A DNA stretch of 64,000 nt, taken from Celoporthe dispersa (Eukaryota; Ascomycota; Sordariomycetes; Diaporthales; Cryphonectriaceae). Position 1 is the first letter of the stretch; every line of letters begins with the position of its first letter. The position numbers and the translations under genes were made by a program. The notes under the pieces were generated by a model. It was not told the DNA's origin, did no database searches, and worked only from the letters and a program-made list of their open reading frames with translations. Of this stretch, positions 11,859 through 23,700 are shown one piece after another. The stretch covers positions 4,216,001-4,280,000 of the forward strand of contig WAID01000009.1 of the NCBI GenBank assembly GCA_016584495.1, given 5' to 3'.

Positions 11859-13645
11859 CCTAAGTGAGTCGAGACGGTGAAAAGTTACACTGCAGGTGTC
11901 GGAATCATGAGGCCAAGATGTCAGTCCTTTATGAAGGACCTTTAGCTCATCCTACGAGATAAAAAGAGTCTCGGTGGTGTGTGCACCTGATATAAAATTA
12001 CATACATACATGCATATACATAATGTAACTGCATGCATGTGATTACAGACGTGCATACACATAGAAGAGTATGCATATACATACTAGAGGAGCCGGAAAT
12101 CCCGGTGCGAGGACCAGTCTGGGGAGGTCCGGGATATCCGAGCTTTTTCCCCCCTTCCAACTCCCGAGGCACATCGCATCGGCGGGCCATCCGACATCGT
12201 TCCATGTTGTCTGCTCGCGTGACTGCAGTATAATTTGTTCCATTCGCGCATTCAAGAGAGTCAATTTAAGCCCGAGAGCGAGATGGCGCTTTTGGAAGGA
12301 ACCCGGATCTCCCTTCGCGGCTGCCTAAGTGAAACAATGTGTTTTTATGTTATTTTTGAAGGTTGTCTTCTTGTAGCCTTTCTTCAAGTCTGCCTGCCAT
12401 GTACAGCTGACTAGCTTGAGTACTATAATAGCTACCGCAGAGGCATGTAAAGTTTCGACATCGCTCAGCTGCGGATTACAACTTCGGGCGGCCCTCGCCA
12501 GGCTGGCTCACGCGTCACGGCATTAAAGTAGCTATTTCGTACATGAACAGGCTGGTGAATTGAGGAAAGAATGACCAAAGTCAAGGGAGATGGTTTACAG
12601 TGGATATTACTAAGCTGGAAGGGTTGGGAAATCAACGAGACTGTGATAGCTGTCAAGGTAATGTTACGGCGACGAGGCTGAGGATGAGCCGAACACAAGG
12701 CTGACACCAACATCTCTTTCAATGGCTGCAGCGGATGGAGCAGGTCTACTGCCCACTCGAATCCATTGCTAAGGATAAGTCTACTGATATTATCGAGTAA
12801 GATATACAATCTCTTCTCGGTGAGGAACTAGGCATCCTTTTGAGACTCGCAAATCATGCTTGACTCGATCAGCGTCTTGGGCCCGTCAGGGCATGGGAAC
12901 GCTCGGGGTCGGACGAGGCCACGGGGCTTGAGCTTGAGAAAGGAGGGCTCTTTCTTGTGTAGCGGTTGATCTCCTAGTAGTAGCAGGTAAATGCTTCTTA
13001 TCCGCTAGGGTGATTCATACCTGGCAGTCCTGACGAGCACTGTTTAATCATTGGCCATCTGGACATCCGAGAAATAAAGCGTAGTCATGAACATCAGCTG
13101 TAATGATCCTAGAATAATGATGAACATGAAGGAGGGACTTTCCAATGCTGTAAAATCATCACCTGCGAACTTAAAGTTCTTATATGTCACGCAATAATTA
13201 AGTACTTGAATAAATATATACTCACGTTGGAGACCCGGGCTCTATGCCAAGGTTCATATTTAATCATGCTTTGCTCCGAAATATTCCTTCTTTCAGTAAT
13301 TTGATAGCGACATTAGAAGTTGTGAGGCATACTCATTTCTTGTTTTGCTGATACTTGACATTCACCGTTCAAAAACCCGAGAAATTGTGTGAGGATGGTG
13401 TTTCTTCCCCAGCCTAACTTGACTATCTGATGATTGCGAATTCGAAAACAAAAATCATGAAAGAATGTTAAGTGATCCTGTTTCATGGTCCTTATATGAG
13501 TCCTTCCCTGCCCGCCCCGCCCCCCCTCTCCGTCTGCTAACTCCTAATAGAGTACTGCACACACACACCCAAGACCATGAAATATGCAAGCTCACATGCT
13601 TTGAGCGAAAAAAAGGGAGGAAGAAAAAAAAACCTCCCTGCTTCG
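11859..13645. other. Intergenic: upstream region of the FAD monooxygenase
   Basis: About 1.8 kb without a credible gene. It carries the cluster of CGG(N5)CCG palindromes at 12094-12193 and TACATA/TGCATA-rich DNA at 12000-12085. A 114-codon open frame at 12465-12809 has no protein-like character. Confidence 0.6.
12094..12193. promoter_or_regulatory. Cluster of three CGG(N5)CCG palindromes
   Basis: Three inverted CGG pairs with identical 5-bp spacing lie at 12094-12104 (spacer AAATC), 12130-12140 (spacer GATAT) and 12183-12193 (spacer GCCAT). They sit roughly 240-340 bp upstream of the open FAD-monooxygenase reading frame, whose 5' end is unresolved. CGG(N)CCG pairs are the known binding architecture of Zn(II)2Cys6 homodimers. 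At random about 0.03 such sites are expected per 100 bp, so three is striking. Confidence 0.65.
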
Positions 13646-15153
13646 TTAAGACGACGCCTCATTACCCCACGGCAGCCAGTTCGGGGCCACCCCGTCACAA
13701 GAGAACTGTATCAAATTCGCGGTATTCCCGTTTCCATCTAGAACGGTGGACCCATCCGGCGCGGTGATGCTCACCCCAAAGGCATAAGGCCCGTTCGCCT
13801 GCGCAAAGGCAAACCGCAGCGGGATATACTGGCCCTGGCCGGCATTGATCGACACCGACGTGGCCGGCGACACCACATTGGCGTTGTTGCCCGTGTAGCC
13901 CGTATACTCGATCTGCTCGTTGCCTACCCACATGTAGGCCAGATCGTCGATGGACGTGTCGAAGGAGAAGGTGTAGGCACCTGCGATCGGGCAGTAGACG
14001 AAGCCGCGCCACTGTAACATAAAGAAGTTGCAGGGCACCTGCGTGCCGCCCTGGTTGTAGGTGTCCGAGTTGCTGGCACAGGCGCCTGAGAAGCCACCTG
14101 CCTGGGTCGCCGGGCTCTCGGTACCGTTGACCGAGGGCGCGATCGTCTTGAGGTACTCTGGGTTGTTGGCGGCGTAGTTGAGCGTGGGCGAGCTGTCGGG
14201 CCAGTAGGCCCACTGGAGGCCTGCGTTGTTGCACGAGTTGTCTGCGGCTGTGGGTGTGGCACAGAATGTGATGGTCGACGTGGGCGTGTAAGTTGATGTG
14301 GTGGTCTGTTTGCGGGAGTTATCTGTGAGCAAGTCTTTTTTTTTTTTTTGGTTTTAGGGGGGAGGGGGGAGGGGAGAAGGAAACAAGACTTACAGGTGTT
14401 ATGGTGGGCGTCACAGTCGGGGTGACAGAAAGAGTGCCAGTGTTTGTAGCAGTCACAGGAATAGTCGAAGTAACAGTCGCAACCGACGTCTGCGTGCTCA
14501 CAGTCGTGATAGTCGGGGTCCCAATACCCGCACACTCGCAGATCTCCGTCTGGACCGCTGCAGTGTCCCCGGAAAGGATGGCGGGCACGCTTGTCACCAC
14601 AGCCTGGCGCTTGCGGGCCAGACCCGGGGGCGTGTTGGTGCAGGTGGTCGTGTACACAGTGCTGCCCGTCACTGTTGTCGTGGAGGTGGGCCCTGTGACG
14701 GGTGCGGCGGTGACAGGTGCGGCGGTGACGATGGTCTGGACGCTGTTGGTTCCTGCGGCGATGTAAGTTGTGACGGTGCTGGTGGATGTTGTCGAGGTGG
14801 TCCGGGTGATGATGACTGGTACATATCCGAGGAGACTAATTTTTTTTTTAAAAAAGCATAGGAACATGATTAGTACATCTGTATGATAAGAGCCTTGCGT
14901 GCGGGTGTGTGCATAGTTGTGCGTGGTATATATAAATCAGGGCTGACAATACATACGTCTGGCAGTACGCAGGAGCACCAGGGTCCAGAAGGAGGTCAGC
15001 AGCCAGGGTGTTGAGGCCAGCAAGGACACACTGCAGACCCGTGATGATCTGGCGACCCTGGAGGATAGCAAGCGCGCCCTCAGGATTTGGCAGAGCAATG
15101 GCGGCGGCCAGCGCACAGAAGGACACCGTCCCGAACAGCTTGATCAAATGCAT
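13646..15153 (-). CDS. GLEYA-domain adhesin-like secreted protein with Thr-rich stalk
   Basis: Three exons (15153-14957, 14835-14394, 14305-13646) give 432 aa. For the second intron, reading phase selects the acceptor after CGCAAACAG (14306) over the nearer CTCACAG. The first ~20 residues (MHLIKLFGTVSFCALAAAIA) are a clear signal peptide. Then comes a short Cys-containing segment, a long Thr/Ser/Val stalk (TSTTTVTGSTVYTTTCT and similar) that would be heavily O-glycosylated, and a C-terminal PA14-like GLEYA domain (about residues 250-420) with QWRGFVYCPIAGAYTFSF, DDLAYMWVG and IPLRFAFAQANGPYAFGV. GLEYA domains are lectin-like sugar-binding modules of yeast and fungal adhesins. No GPI-attachment signal is visible at the C-terminus (NWLPWGNEASS), so it may be secreted or wall-associated by other means. 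The ligand is unknown. Confidence 0.85.
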
Positions 15154-16248
15154 CGTGAATATTTCGGTTTGTTTCTCTGAGCAGACGATGGCAAGTTGAG
15201 AATAGACGGAGAGGAGGACTTGAAAGGAGTGTGCAGCCCCGTGATGTGTGCAGGAGGATGCCCGACAAAACCAACCTGGACAGACCTCGAGAATGAGCAA
15301 CTCATCGCTCTATATATACCCGTTCAAGGGACGTTACGATGACGTCCTTTTACACAAGACGACGGTCTAGAGCAGATCATCCCTTTCTGTTCACTTGGAT
15401 GTCTCATCAAGTGAAGGTGGTGGGTCATAGTAAGCGGCGAGGCCGGACAAGTTCTACCGTTCTCATGTGACCTGGTTCGATCTCGACGGATCGAATGATC
15501 TCGCCCGTAAGGATATTATGAGGGTGTGGTCGAAAGGGATGGGGCAATAACCTCAGGTGCAAAAAGCGTCGGGCCGAATCTAACCAAGGGACGGCAAGAA
15601 TGTGCGGATTTTGTGGCTGTCTGCCCTGCCTGCCTGAGAGCTTCCTACTCCGAGGAGATATGCTCAGCCAAGACTGACAGGTCAGGAAGCTTCCTGCTCA
15701 GCTTACTAGGTTGCAGTCTGGTAGATAAGAATCATCGTCGTGGGCATACAACCTTTGCAATGAACACCCAAGGCATCTTGAGATTCTCCCTACAAGGTGA
15801 GTTTTCATATAGTTTGCTTTTGATATAGAAAATTGTCAACTCTCTGTATAGAAATCTTCGCATTATTTTAATGCATTGTGAACTCATCCGCACATTCTTT
15901 TTCTCTTCTTGTGATGATTAAATATGCCCGCTTGATATGGGAGCATAATCAGGTTGATCAACGCCGACTCTCACAAATGTCAACACTTGAAATGCATGTG
16001 TTGGATCTCGCCATCACAAGTTGAGATGAAAAAAGGTGTGCCAAACTATATGAGAGACAGACAGGGTACAATTAGCACGCAGTTTAAAAACAAGGCGCAC
16101 GCTATTACCAAGAAAAAGCCCTCCAGAGACGGGAGGATGTCTTGCGCATCGCTTCGACATTCCTCCCCTGCTTGAAAAGATGTCTCAGTGGGAGCTGTGT
16201 GAATGGCTGGGAGCCCAGGGTCGAATGAACCCATCGGGTCCATTTGCA

Positions 16249-16284
<36 letters not shown>

Positions 16285-16979
16285 ACCAAGCAAGGCAGTG
16301 TCATTCATGGTTCGGGAGAGCAGTGATCAGCATGCGGACGATCAGGTTCTGCCACAGCCCTCCTGTCCAGTCTCAGTCATCATCGGGGGAGAAAAGTCTG
16401 CTCATCGCCGAACAGGAGAATGCCTGCCGAGGTCGGCAGCAAGGTAGTATAGCAAGGGCGCCAGCACATTCCAATCAACTCTTCCTCGTGAGCATCATGC
16501 TCTGTGAGTTCAGCTCCTGTCGAACCTCCGCATAACACAGCAAACCGAGGGATAGAAGGCTGAGAGCGTTTGCCGCCTGCGCCTGAACAATTCCAAAAGG
16601 ACCACTGACTGTGTGGTCCAGACCTACCTGTTGTCTTGTTCCGGAGTCATTGAAAATCTGTTGAGTCGTGTTGTATGTGGGTGTTTTCTTTTTGAAACCA
16701 GCAGGCAACACGTGCCCTAGAGTATCGCCTGACCTGTCAGAAAAAAAAAGTGAGGACGACTGAAATCACTTTAAAGAGTAATGATCCTCACACAATTCGG
16801 TAAGGCTGTAAGTAAGTCTTCGGAGACTATTTTATACAGGGTAAGTGAACAGGTGTGGAAGCAACTTGATCGTGATGAAGGGTTAATCAACCCAACTGAA
16901 TCAATTCTCTGTCCTTGGTGTATGGACTAGTTTTTGCATGACCTGGTTAGAGTGATCCTCCAACGTACTTGTCTCATGG
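15154..16979. other. Intergenic with CA microsatellite
   Basis: Promoter side of the adhesin gene and 3' flank of the hydrolase gene. Contains a (CA)n run at about 16251-16279. Open frames here lack protein character; no gene called. Confidence 0.55.
15311..15321 (-). promoter_or_regulatory. TATA box of the adhesin gene
   Basis: GGTATATATAG on the minus strand, about 160 bp upstream of the adhesin ATG. A single CGG(N5)CCG palindrome also lies upstream at 15435-15445. Confidence 0.5.
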
Positions 16980-17993
16980 TTACTCTCGGCTTTCCTGCAG
17001 GAGCCATTCGAAGCCCGCCTTCAGCTCTTGTTGAAATTTCTGAACTCGAGCAGTGAGCATCGGGAAGAATGCCCAAAACGCATGTGGCAGCCCGGGGTAG
17101 ATGTCCATCCTCGTCTTCACGCCACACGCCGTCCTCAGCACCTCCTCGTAGAAGATCCCCTCGTCCCGGAACAGATCCAAGCCACATATCTGAATGTACA
17201 GAGGCGGCAGGCCCTTGTGGCCCCTCGGGTGACAAAACACGTTGAAACGGCCATCCTGGAGGTCCGGCTGCAGCGCTTCCATGTACATCTCCTCGGTGGT
17301 CTTGGTCAGAGAGGGCGCGAACTCGTTCTGCTCATAGGAGCAGGTGATGGCGGCGTATGGCTCGGGCAGCCCGCCGTCAAAGCACAGCCAGGGACAGGCG
17401 AGCCACTGTCCCGTCAGCGGCGGGCTCAGGTTGTTGTCCCTCGCCGTGTGGGCCAGTCCTGCCGCCAGGTTGGCACCGGCAGACGTGCCCCCGACGATGA
17501 AGCCCCTGGACAGGTCACCGCCCCACGCCTTCGCCCTCGCGGCGACAAACTGCAGCGCATCCCAGGCGTCACCAGGCGCCGTGGGGAACGGGTGCTGCGG
17601 TGCCAGGCGGTAGGAGATGGTGTAGCAGATGAAGCCAAGGTCCCTGACCAGCTGGCGAGCAGTCCCCTCCTCGAACTCGGGCGCGCCAACAGCGAATCCG
17701 CCGCCGTGTATGAGCATCGCCACGGGTGCGCCGTCCTTGGGCAGCGGGTCGGGTTGGAAGAGGATTGCCCGCATGGCAGTACCGTCTGCTGTTTGGTATG
17801 GCACATCTGTTTTCTTGATGCCGGGCCCCGGTTCTCCGAGCTGTTCTTGCAGCTTCTCTATCAAAGTGGGTATTATGGCCTTTCTCGCTTCCAGGTCTGG
17901 TTCAGCTGTCTGCAGAGGGTGTTCCTTGAGAAAGTCGGCCAGGTCTGGGTCGGTCTCGCCAAGCCGGAGGAGCTCTTCCCTGGTGGGTGTCAT
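16980..17993 (-). CDS. Alpha/beta-hydrolase, HSL-type carboxylesterase
   Basis: Single-exon gene of 337 aa. Signature elements of the hormone-sensitive-lipase (family IV) esterases are in order: the oxyanion-hole HGGG at 96-99, the nucleophile elbow GTSAG at 169-173 (Ser171), the acid in GLDLFRDEG (Asp273) and His304 in GLPHAFW. No signal peptide or membrane segment is seen, so it is likely cytosolic and acts on short acyl or aryl esters. It follows the nitroalkane oxidase-like gene in the same direction. Its position 5-7 kb from the quercetinase-like gene makes it a candidate for hydrolysing the depside ester released by flavonol cleavage; this is inference from location only. A TATA-like element (GTTATATAAG, about 18110-18119, minus strand) lies about 120 bp upstream. 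Confidence 0.9.
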   Translation of the reverse strand: MTPTREELLRLGETDPDLADFLKEHPLQTAEPDLEARKAIIPTLIEKLQEQLGEPGPGIKKTDVPYQTADGTAMRAILFQPDPLPKDGAPVAMLIHGGGFAVGAPEFEEGTARQLVRDLGFICYTISYRLAPQHPFPTAPGDAWDALQFVAARAKAWGGDLSRGFIVGGTSAGANLAAGLAHTARDNNLSPPLTGQWLACPWLCFDGGLPEPYAAITCSYEQNEFAPSLTKTTEEMYMEALQPDLQDGRFNVFCHPRGHKGLPPLYIQICGLDLFRDEGIFYEEVLRTACGVKTRMDIYPGLPHAFWAFFPMLTARVQKFQQELKAGFEWLLQESRE

Positions 17994-18636
17994 GGCTGCA
18001 GGTGTTGTTGTTGCCTGAGGAAGTACAAATTGTGTAGTGCTGGGCTGATGGCTGACCGTATCGATGCTGATGGTTCAAGGTCCAGCACCGTCCTTGCATG
18101 GCTGTGGCTTCTTATATAACTTTGTAGGATCTCGGGCCAGGCTGAAGCGGTTCTCTGTTACAGTAGGAAAGTTCGGGCTATTGCAATGTTGAGCCCGAGC
18201 CGAACAGTCCGAAGCATGCTCAGGTGCTGGCTGCTGCACAACCCCCGCCTAGCAGCCTATCGCGTCTTACGTTAGACCTTCGCCCGAGTCCTAGAGAGAG
18301 TGTGTGTTTGGAGAATCCCTGCATCAGAATTTGATAATGCATCAATGACTTTTGGAGGTTATATTGCTCTGATCACTAAACAAGTTGACTGATCGTAATA
18401 TTATCTCTAGCTACGCGGTGTGGAAGCAAGATGCAATTCTCGGAGATACCAGGGGATATGGAAAGGCAGATTCAGGACCGTGACGTACGAGAAGGATTCA
18501 TCCTGGGTGGCTGACTGAACCTTGGGGACAGGCTCGGCTCTGTGATTGTGGCTGAATGATAATTACCCCTCTTGCCTGAATATATTAGATACAAACAATT
18601 CAAGTCATAATGAAGAAGCCGCACCATAAGTCTCCT
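17994..18636. other. Intergenic, hydrolase promoter and nitroalkane oxidase 3' flank
   Basis: Contains the hydrolase TATA-like element near 18110-18119. No CGG(N5)CCG palindrome was found here, so co-regulation with the quercetinase group is not supported by this motif. Confidence 0.55.
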
Positions 18637-20198
18637 TCACTGCTCATAGGTCGCTGCCCATGGCTGATATCCTGGGTCCTGAAGTATCCTCTCGAGCTGG
18701 CGCCTGCGGACGCCGACGTTGCCACCGTCAAACAGGGGCAGGATCGTGGCCTCGGCCAACAGCTTCGAGAACGGTTGGTCCTTGGAATAGGATGTCCTGC
18801 AGACGTCTCTCTTGTTAGCTCTCAATAGAAACCCGGGCCAAAGACCAGAGGAGGAAGAGAAAAGAAGAGAAAAGAAAAGAACAGAGGCTGGTAGGAAGCA
18901 CGTCAGGATCCATAGGAAGATGGACCATTGCAGGGCAGCCACAGAGCACAACTCTGCAGAAACCACAGTACTCACACCCCAACAGCCTTCATACAATCCA
19001 CCACGCTCCTCACAGCAGCCTCGCTCGAGAAAATCTTAGCCTCCAGCGCAGTCTCCAGCCTCGATCCCCAGTCCCCGGGCCCCCTCTCGATCCCATGAAG
19101 GCCCTTCCACGCCAGCAGCCTCGCCGCCTCAGTCCTCATCTTGACATCGATCAGCAGGTCGGCCACGCTCTGCCTCTCCAGGACAGGCATGCAGCCCCTT
19201 CTCGTGTCGCGCCTCGCGAACCCCAGCGCGGCCTCAAAGGCAGCCCGCATGATCCCCACGCCCATGGCGCCCACGAGCGCCGCCGAGGACCCAAAGGTCT
19301 GCTCGACGACCTGTGCGCCCTGGCCCGGCGGGCAGAGGAGATCGGAGTGGGGCACGCGGAGGTTCGTGAGGCGCACGTGGGGGCCCGAGGCGCACTGGAA
19401 GCCCGCGAGTTCTGGCTCGGAGAGGATGGTGTATGCCTCTGGCGGGTTGGCGGCGATGGTCTGGGACGTGACGGCGAGGATGAGGATCTGGGCTGCTGGG
19501 TCTTCGCCTGGGGCAGGTGGTCCGCCGGTCTCTGAGAGCCGACAGACGATGCACTGTAGATCTGCGCCCCGGCCGTCCCAGCCTGCACAGTTCGTTGCCC
19601 ACATCTAGAACCAGGTCAGACCAGTCAGCCTTTGCTCAGTAGAACACCGCCTCTGGCAAGGAAATATAGATGGCATCCTTGAGAAAGACCATGCCTTTTC
19701 CCCGTTGATAATCCACTCATCACCCTCCCGCCTCGCCGTAGTCTCCAGCCCGGCACCGCCCTTCTCAAGCCAGTTCGCCGTCCCACCCGGCTCGGAGTGC
19801 ACAAAGCTCGCGATCGGCTCTCCTTCTTCCTCCTCCAGGAACCGCCGCAGCACTCGACTTCGCAGCTCCTCGCCTCCTGCCAACAGCAGCGGCGTCAAAC
19901 CCAGCCCCGTGCCGAGGATCGTCAACGCCGCGCTCGGGTCCACGGCGAAGAACTCCTCGACCACAATCGCTGCGTCGACCAGGGACTCGGCGGTCCCGCC
20001 GAGGGCGGTGGGGATCTGGCCCTTGATCAGTCCAGCCTTGACGGCGGCAGCGTAGACGGGCCGCAGGGCTTCGAAGCGTTCGCGCTGAGTCGGGAGGTAG
20101 GCGTAGAGCGAGGTGGCTGGCTTGAGGTGTGCCTGGGCGAAGGCTGCTGCGTTGGTGCGCAGTCGCTGCTGTGCTGGGTTGAGTCTGAGATCAAACAT
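18637..20198 (-). CDS. Nitroalkane oxidase-like flavoprotein (acyl-CoA dehydrogenase fold)
   Basis: Three exons (20198-19695, 19604-18976, 18796-18637) give 430 aa. It resembles the Fusarium oxysporum nitroalkane oxidase family, which converts primary nitroalkanes to aldehydes plus nitrite and H2O2 with FAD. Readable support: HSEPGGTANWLEKGG followed by TTARREGDEWIINGEKMW, the SGPH stretch, and LFDGGNVGVRRRQ, where Asp401 and Arg408 fall at the positions of the catalytic Asp402/Arg409 pair; ordinary acyl-CoA dehydrogenases have Glu as base. The first intron (19694-19605) appears to be GC-AG, because only AAG|GCATGG joins in frame to ATGTGGGCAAC. It has no targeting signal that I can see. Likely role: detoxifying plant nitro compounds. 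A general acyl-CoA dehydrogenase function is the alternative. Confidence 0.85.
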
Positions 20199-20761
20199 AT
20201 CTGGAATGTTTCTTGCGCGGGTCGTTGGCTGTTTGTGGCGGTACAAGACTTGTCGAGCTCACGAAGGGTGGGTGAGAGAGAGAGAGAGACTGAAATTTCG
20301 AGGGCCACACGATGCGTGAGACTGCGTAGATCTGTAAGCTTCGAGCTAACAGCCACACCACACGAACCTATTACCTGATTCTGGGCTGATTGTTGCCTGT
20401 GGAGAAGATCAGCCCGATGATTCCACACCCTCCCTTTAGCCAGTCCTGCCTGTGGAGGCTCACTGAGTTGCAATGTGGACCCGCCGACTTCAACCACATA
20501 TTCTTAACACCTCGCGTCCTCGCCTGTCCGATCCACTCGACACATGAAGCAATGTAGGTCAGGCCTGAAATACATCATACGCATCTATTCCTTAACGCCG
20601 TGCAAGGGTATCTGATCCAATAGAGATCTGGAAACATCCAACACTCAAGACAGTGAAAATGGCCGCCGGCCCAATCGTGGCAAAGCAGCGCAGTAAGAAC
20701 AAACAGCTTCGTGATCGTAATCTTACCCAACATCTTGTCCCCGTCTCTTTGTCCGTAGCCC
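20199..20761. other. Intergenic
   Basis: Upstream of the nitroalkane oxidase-like gene; includes a short GA repeat at about 20275-20290. No gene recognised. Confidence 0.5.
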
Positions 20762-23700
20762 TTATCCAACAGCACGTCCCCGTCTCCTCGGCCCTGGTGT
20801 GCCAGGACCTGCCATTCCCAGCCTCGCAATAGTTGCCGCCGATACATTACCACGACCTGGCCCGTTTCCAACGGCAGGAGCCTTCGGACCAACCCGCGAA
20901 GGGACAGGCAAGGCATTCTTCTTGGCAGGCGTACCGCTCGCACGTGTCGGCAGTCGTGATGCCGCCGAGCCGGAGCGAGTGAGCCGGCTGGGCTGCTGCT
21001 TCTTGCCTCTTGCCTTCTCCTCGGGTGCCTTGCTGGCCTCGAGCTTGGGTTCAGGCTCGACTATCTTCTCTTGATCATCCTTGCTGCCGTTTTCAGGCTG
21101 GATCAGTTCGCCCGCGACGGATTTGCTTGGACGGGCGGGGCTAGGGAATACCACGTGGCGCAGCTGTGGTGGTGAAGGCAGCCTGGCGTCCTCCTCGTCG
21201 TTTGCGGCCTGGGCATCCCCTGCTGGAGCAGCCACAACAGCAACAAGGGTTGTGGTGCCATCATCCTCTCCCTGAACCCGCACCAAGGCTTCGGCCCAGC
21301 GGACGTTTTTCGCGCTGATGGCGCGTGGGATTGTTGGTACAGGCTGGGTGAGCTCATTGTTGTCATCCTCGTCGGCCGATGGCACCTGTGTCATCATGGC
21401 CAGGGCCATGGGTACCGGCATTGCGCCACCTTTGTTTTTGGAAGTGTCTTGGGGTGCTCTGGTCAGCATGGTTGTCACCAAGGTCTTGCAAGGGCAGGGA
21501 GCAGTCGAGGGGGCGGGGGGGAGGGAGGGAGGGAGGGAAGGGATGTCTCTCACTTTTGCGGGTCTCTGCAGCCAAATCTTTCTCAAACTTTCGATCCCGA
21601 GCCGCATTGGTGACGCCGGCTGTCGAGATGGCCGGCATGTCCAGGTCAAGAGATCCCGACCCAGGAACGCGAACCGAGATGGCGTTCGCAGCTGGGCGAG
21701 TCTTCTTGCTCGTAGCAATCCGATTCGAGCGGCGCGCTCCTCCGGGCGCACTCGCCGAGCCCCGCTGGGTCAGGTCCTGGCCCAGCCCCATCTCGGGATT
21801 AAACACATCATCGGTGTCAGATTCCATCCCTCGGCGCCGCTTCCGAGGCTTGGCTGCTGGCTCATTGTCGTCAAGGTCGGGAATGGCGAGGCGGGAGCCG
21901 GACTTCTTGCTGGGGGCCGGCAGGGGACCCTGCATGGCGGTGGCGTCCTTGAGCTTCCGCTTCTTGCTCGGGCTGGGGCTCTTGTTCGCATCCTTTGCTC
22001 CCAGCGGCACACGCGGGCTTGCAGCTGTTGGGGCAGCTGTCTCTGCTTGTTTCGCCATGGGCGAGCCTGTGTCTGATGTTGCCGAGCCCATGGAACCCGA
22101 CCGGCGCTTCTTCATCGCAGACAACATGTTTAGGGAGCTCTGCACAACCCTCCGCCCTTTGATGCTCTTAGCGCGTTGCACAAACTTGTGCAGGTCAGCT
22201 AGTTCCGAATCTCCGTCGATACTGTCAGGCGTCTCGGGGCTGGCTGCCTCCTCCCTCAGCCACCGCTACATCTTCTTTTATTTCATAAAGAGCGGCAGCT
22301 ATAGTAGGGCTTGTAGCCGCTTCAAGGTCCTCGAGGATGTCGTCTATCGCCTCAAGAGTGTTTCCCTCAATGGCGCCCGGTAGGGATGGTCGCTGTAGGT
22401 CAAAGCTCTGGTACTCGGTCTGACCAGACATTTCTGCGCTGGCTGGCGCATGCGCCTTGTCTAGCCCAGACTCATTGTCCTTCAAGTCTTCCCGTGATCT
22501 TTTTAACCTGGTTGGGCTCCATGGTCGATGTGATTTGCCGTGTTGTTTCGTGTGCTTCCATACATCCCGTGCTCGGCTGGGCGGGCTGGCCGAAGATGTC
22601 GAGGTTTCTGCCCACATCGATATCGAGGGTGCGGCGACGGTTGACGTCCGCATCACGGTGCTCATAAAGACGGGAGACGTCGCTGTGACGGCGTCTGTTG
22701 CCTGTTCGGTTGTCGTTTCTCCAGTCCAGGGCTCTCTTGATGACCCTGACATCAGATTGCCTGCAGCTGCGGCGTGCAATGTCGAGAGACATGCGCCTCC
22801 TAGCCTCATGTTCCGGCTCTTCTCGTACGTCGGGGAGTGGCTGATCGAAGACCGCCACGGTCCCCACAGGCGCGTTGGCCTTCTCAGCGACCCTAACGAA
22901 AGCATGTGTGCGCTCGCTTGTTGCGCCTAAGGAATCGCGGCGGGAACCTTGCTCGCTGGATTCGGGTACACCAGATGCTGGCGGGTCGACGCTGTTATTT
23001 TCAACCTTGACCATTCCGGTCCTTGGCGTGGCGCGCATCGTGAAATTTTTCAACGGAGACTCTGCAACTTTCGTAGGCGTCTTGTACTTGTCTGCTTTGG
23101 CGGAGTAACGCTTTGTTGGAGATGCATAGGTAGCATATTTCCGGGTACTCGGAGTCAGGGTGAGGAAGGATGCCTCCTTGACGTCCTCCGAGATGGTGCT
23201 TAGGGATGGGCGGATCGTACGCCGACGACGTGCTGATTTTTGAGTCTGTGCTTCACTTGCGAGGTCCAGCGGCCCTGACACGCGTAGTGGCGACCGAGGC
23301 AGCTCCTTCTCCTGAAGATCCACGGGTGCGGCTTCGTCTATCTGGCTTGGGTGCAGCTCGAATTTGATTAAAGGCTGTAAAGGCGCGATCTGTTCCGAGT
23401 CCGCGTTCGGCGGATTGATCGGCCAGCGAGTGTTATGTCTCTTTCGGGGGACCCAGATGAGGTAGGTCGGATCAAAGGTGGACCTCTTGTGGTAGGAAGT
23501 CTTATGGCGGAGGCGCAGATTATCCTGCCAGATGGAATCCAGCGCATCCTTGATTTGTTCTGCAGAAATTCGTTAGTAATGGTACTGCCGACACATGTGG
23601 TGCAGGCTGGGCCTGATGGGAGACAAAGGCCATCGTGGATACGAGACATACCCCTAGCCGTGGCCAGCTCGTCTTCTCCCGGAATCTTAGGCGCGGTCTC

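Noticed and set aside
12465..12809. 114-codon open frame, minus strand, between FAD monooxygenase and adhesin
   Set aside because: Amino-acid composition is random-looking, no ATG context or splice partners, no family resemblance.
15435..15445. CGG(N5)CCG palindrome upstream of the adhesin as part of the proposed regulon
   Set aside because: A single site is close to chance expectation and the adhesin has no metabolic link; not counted as evidence.
16251..16279. CA-repeat open frames encoding His/Thr or Val/Cys runs
   Set aside because: Microsatellite artefact on both strands.
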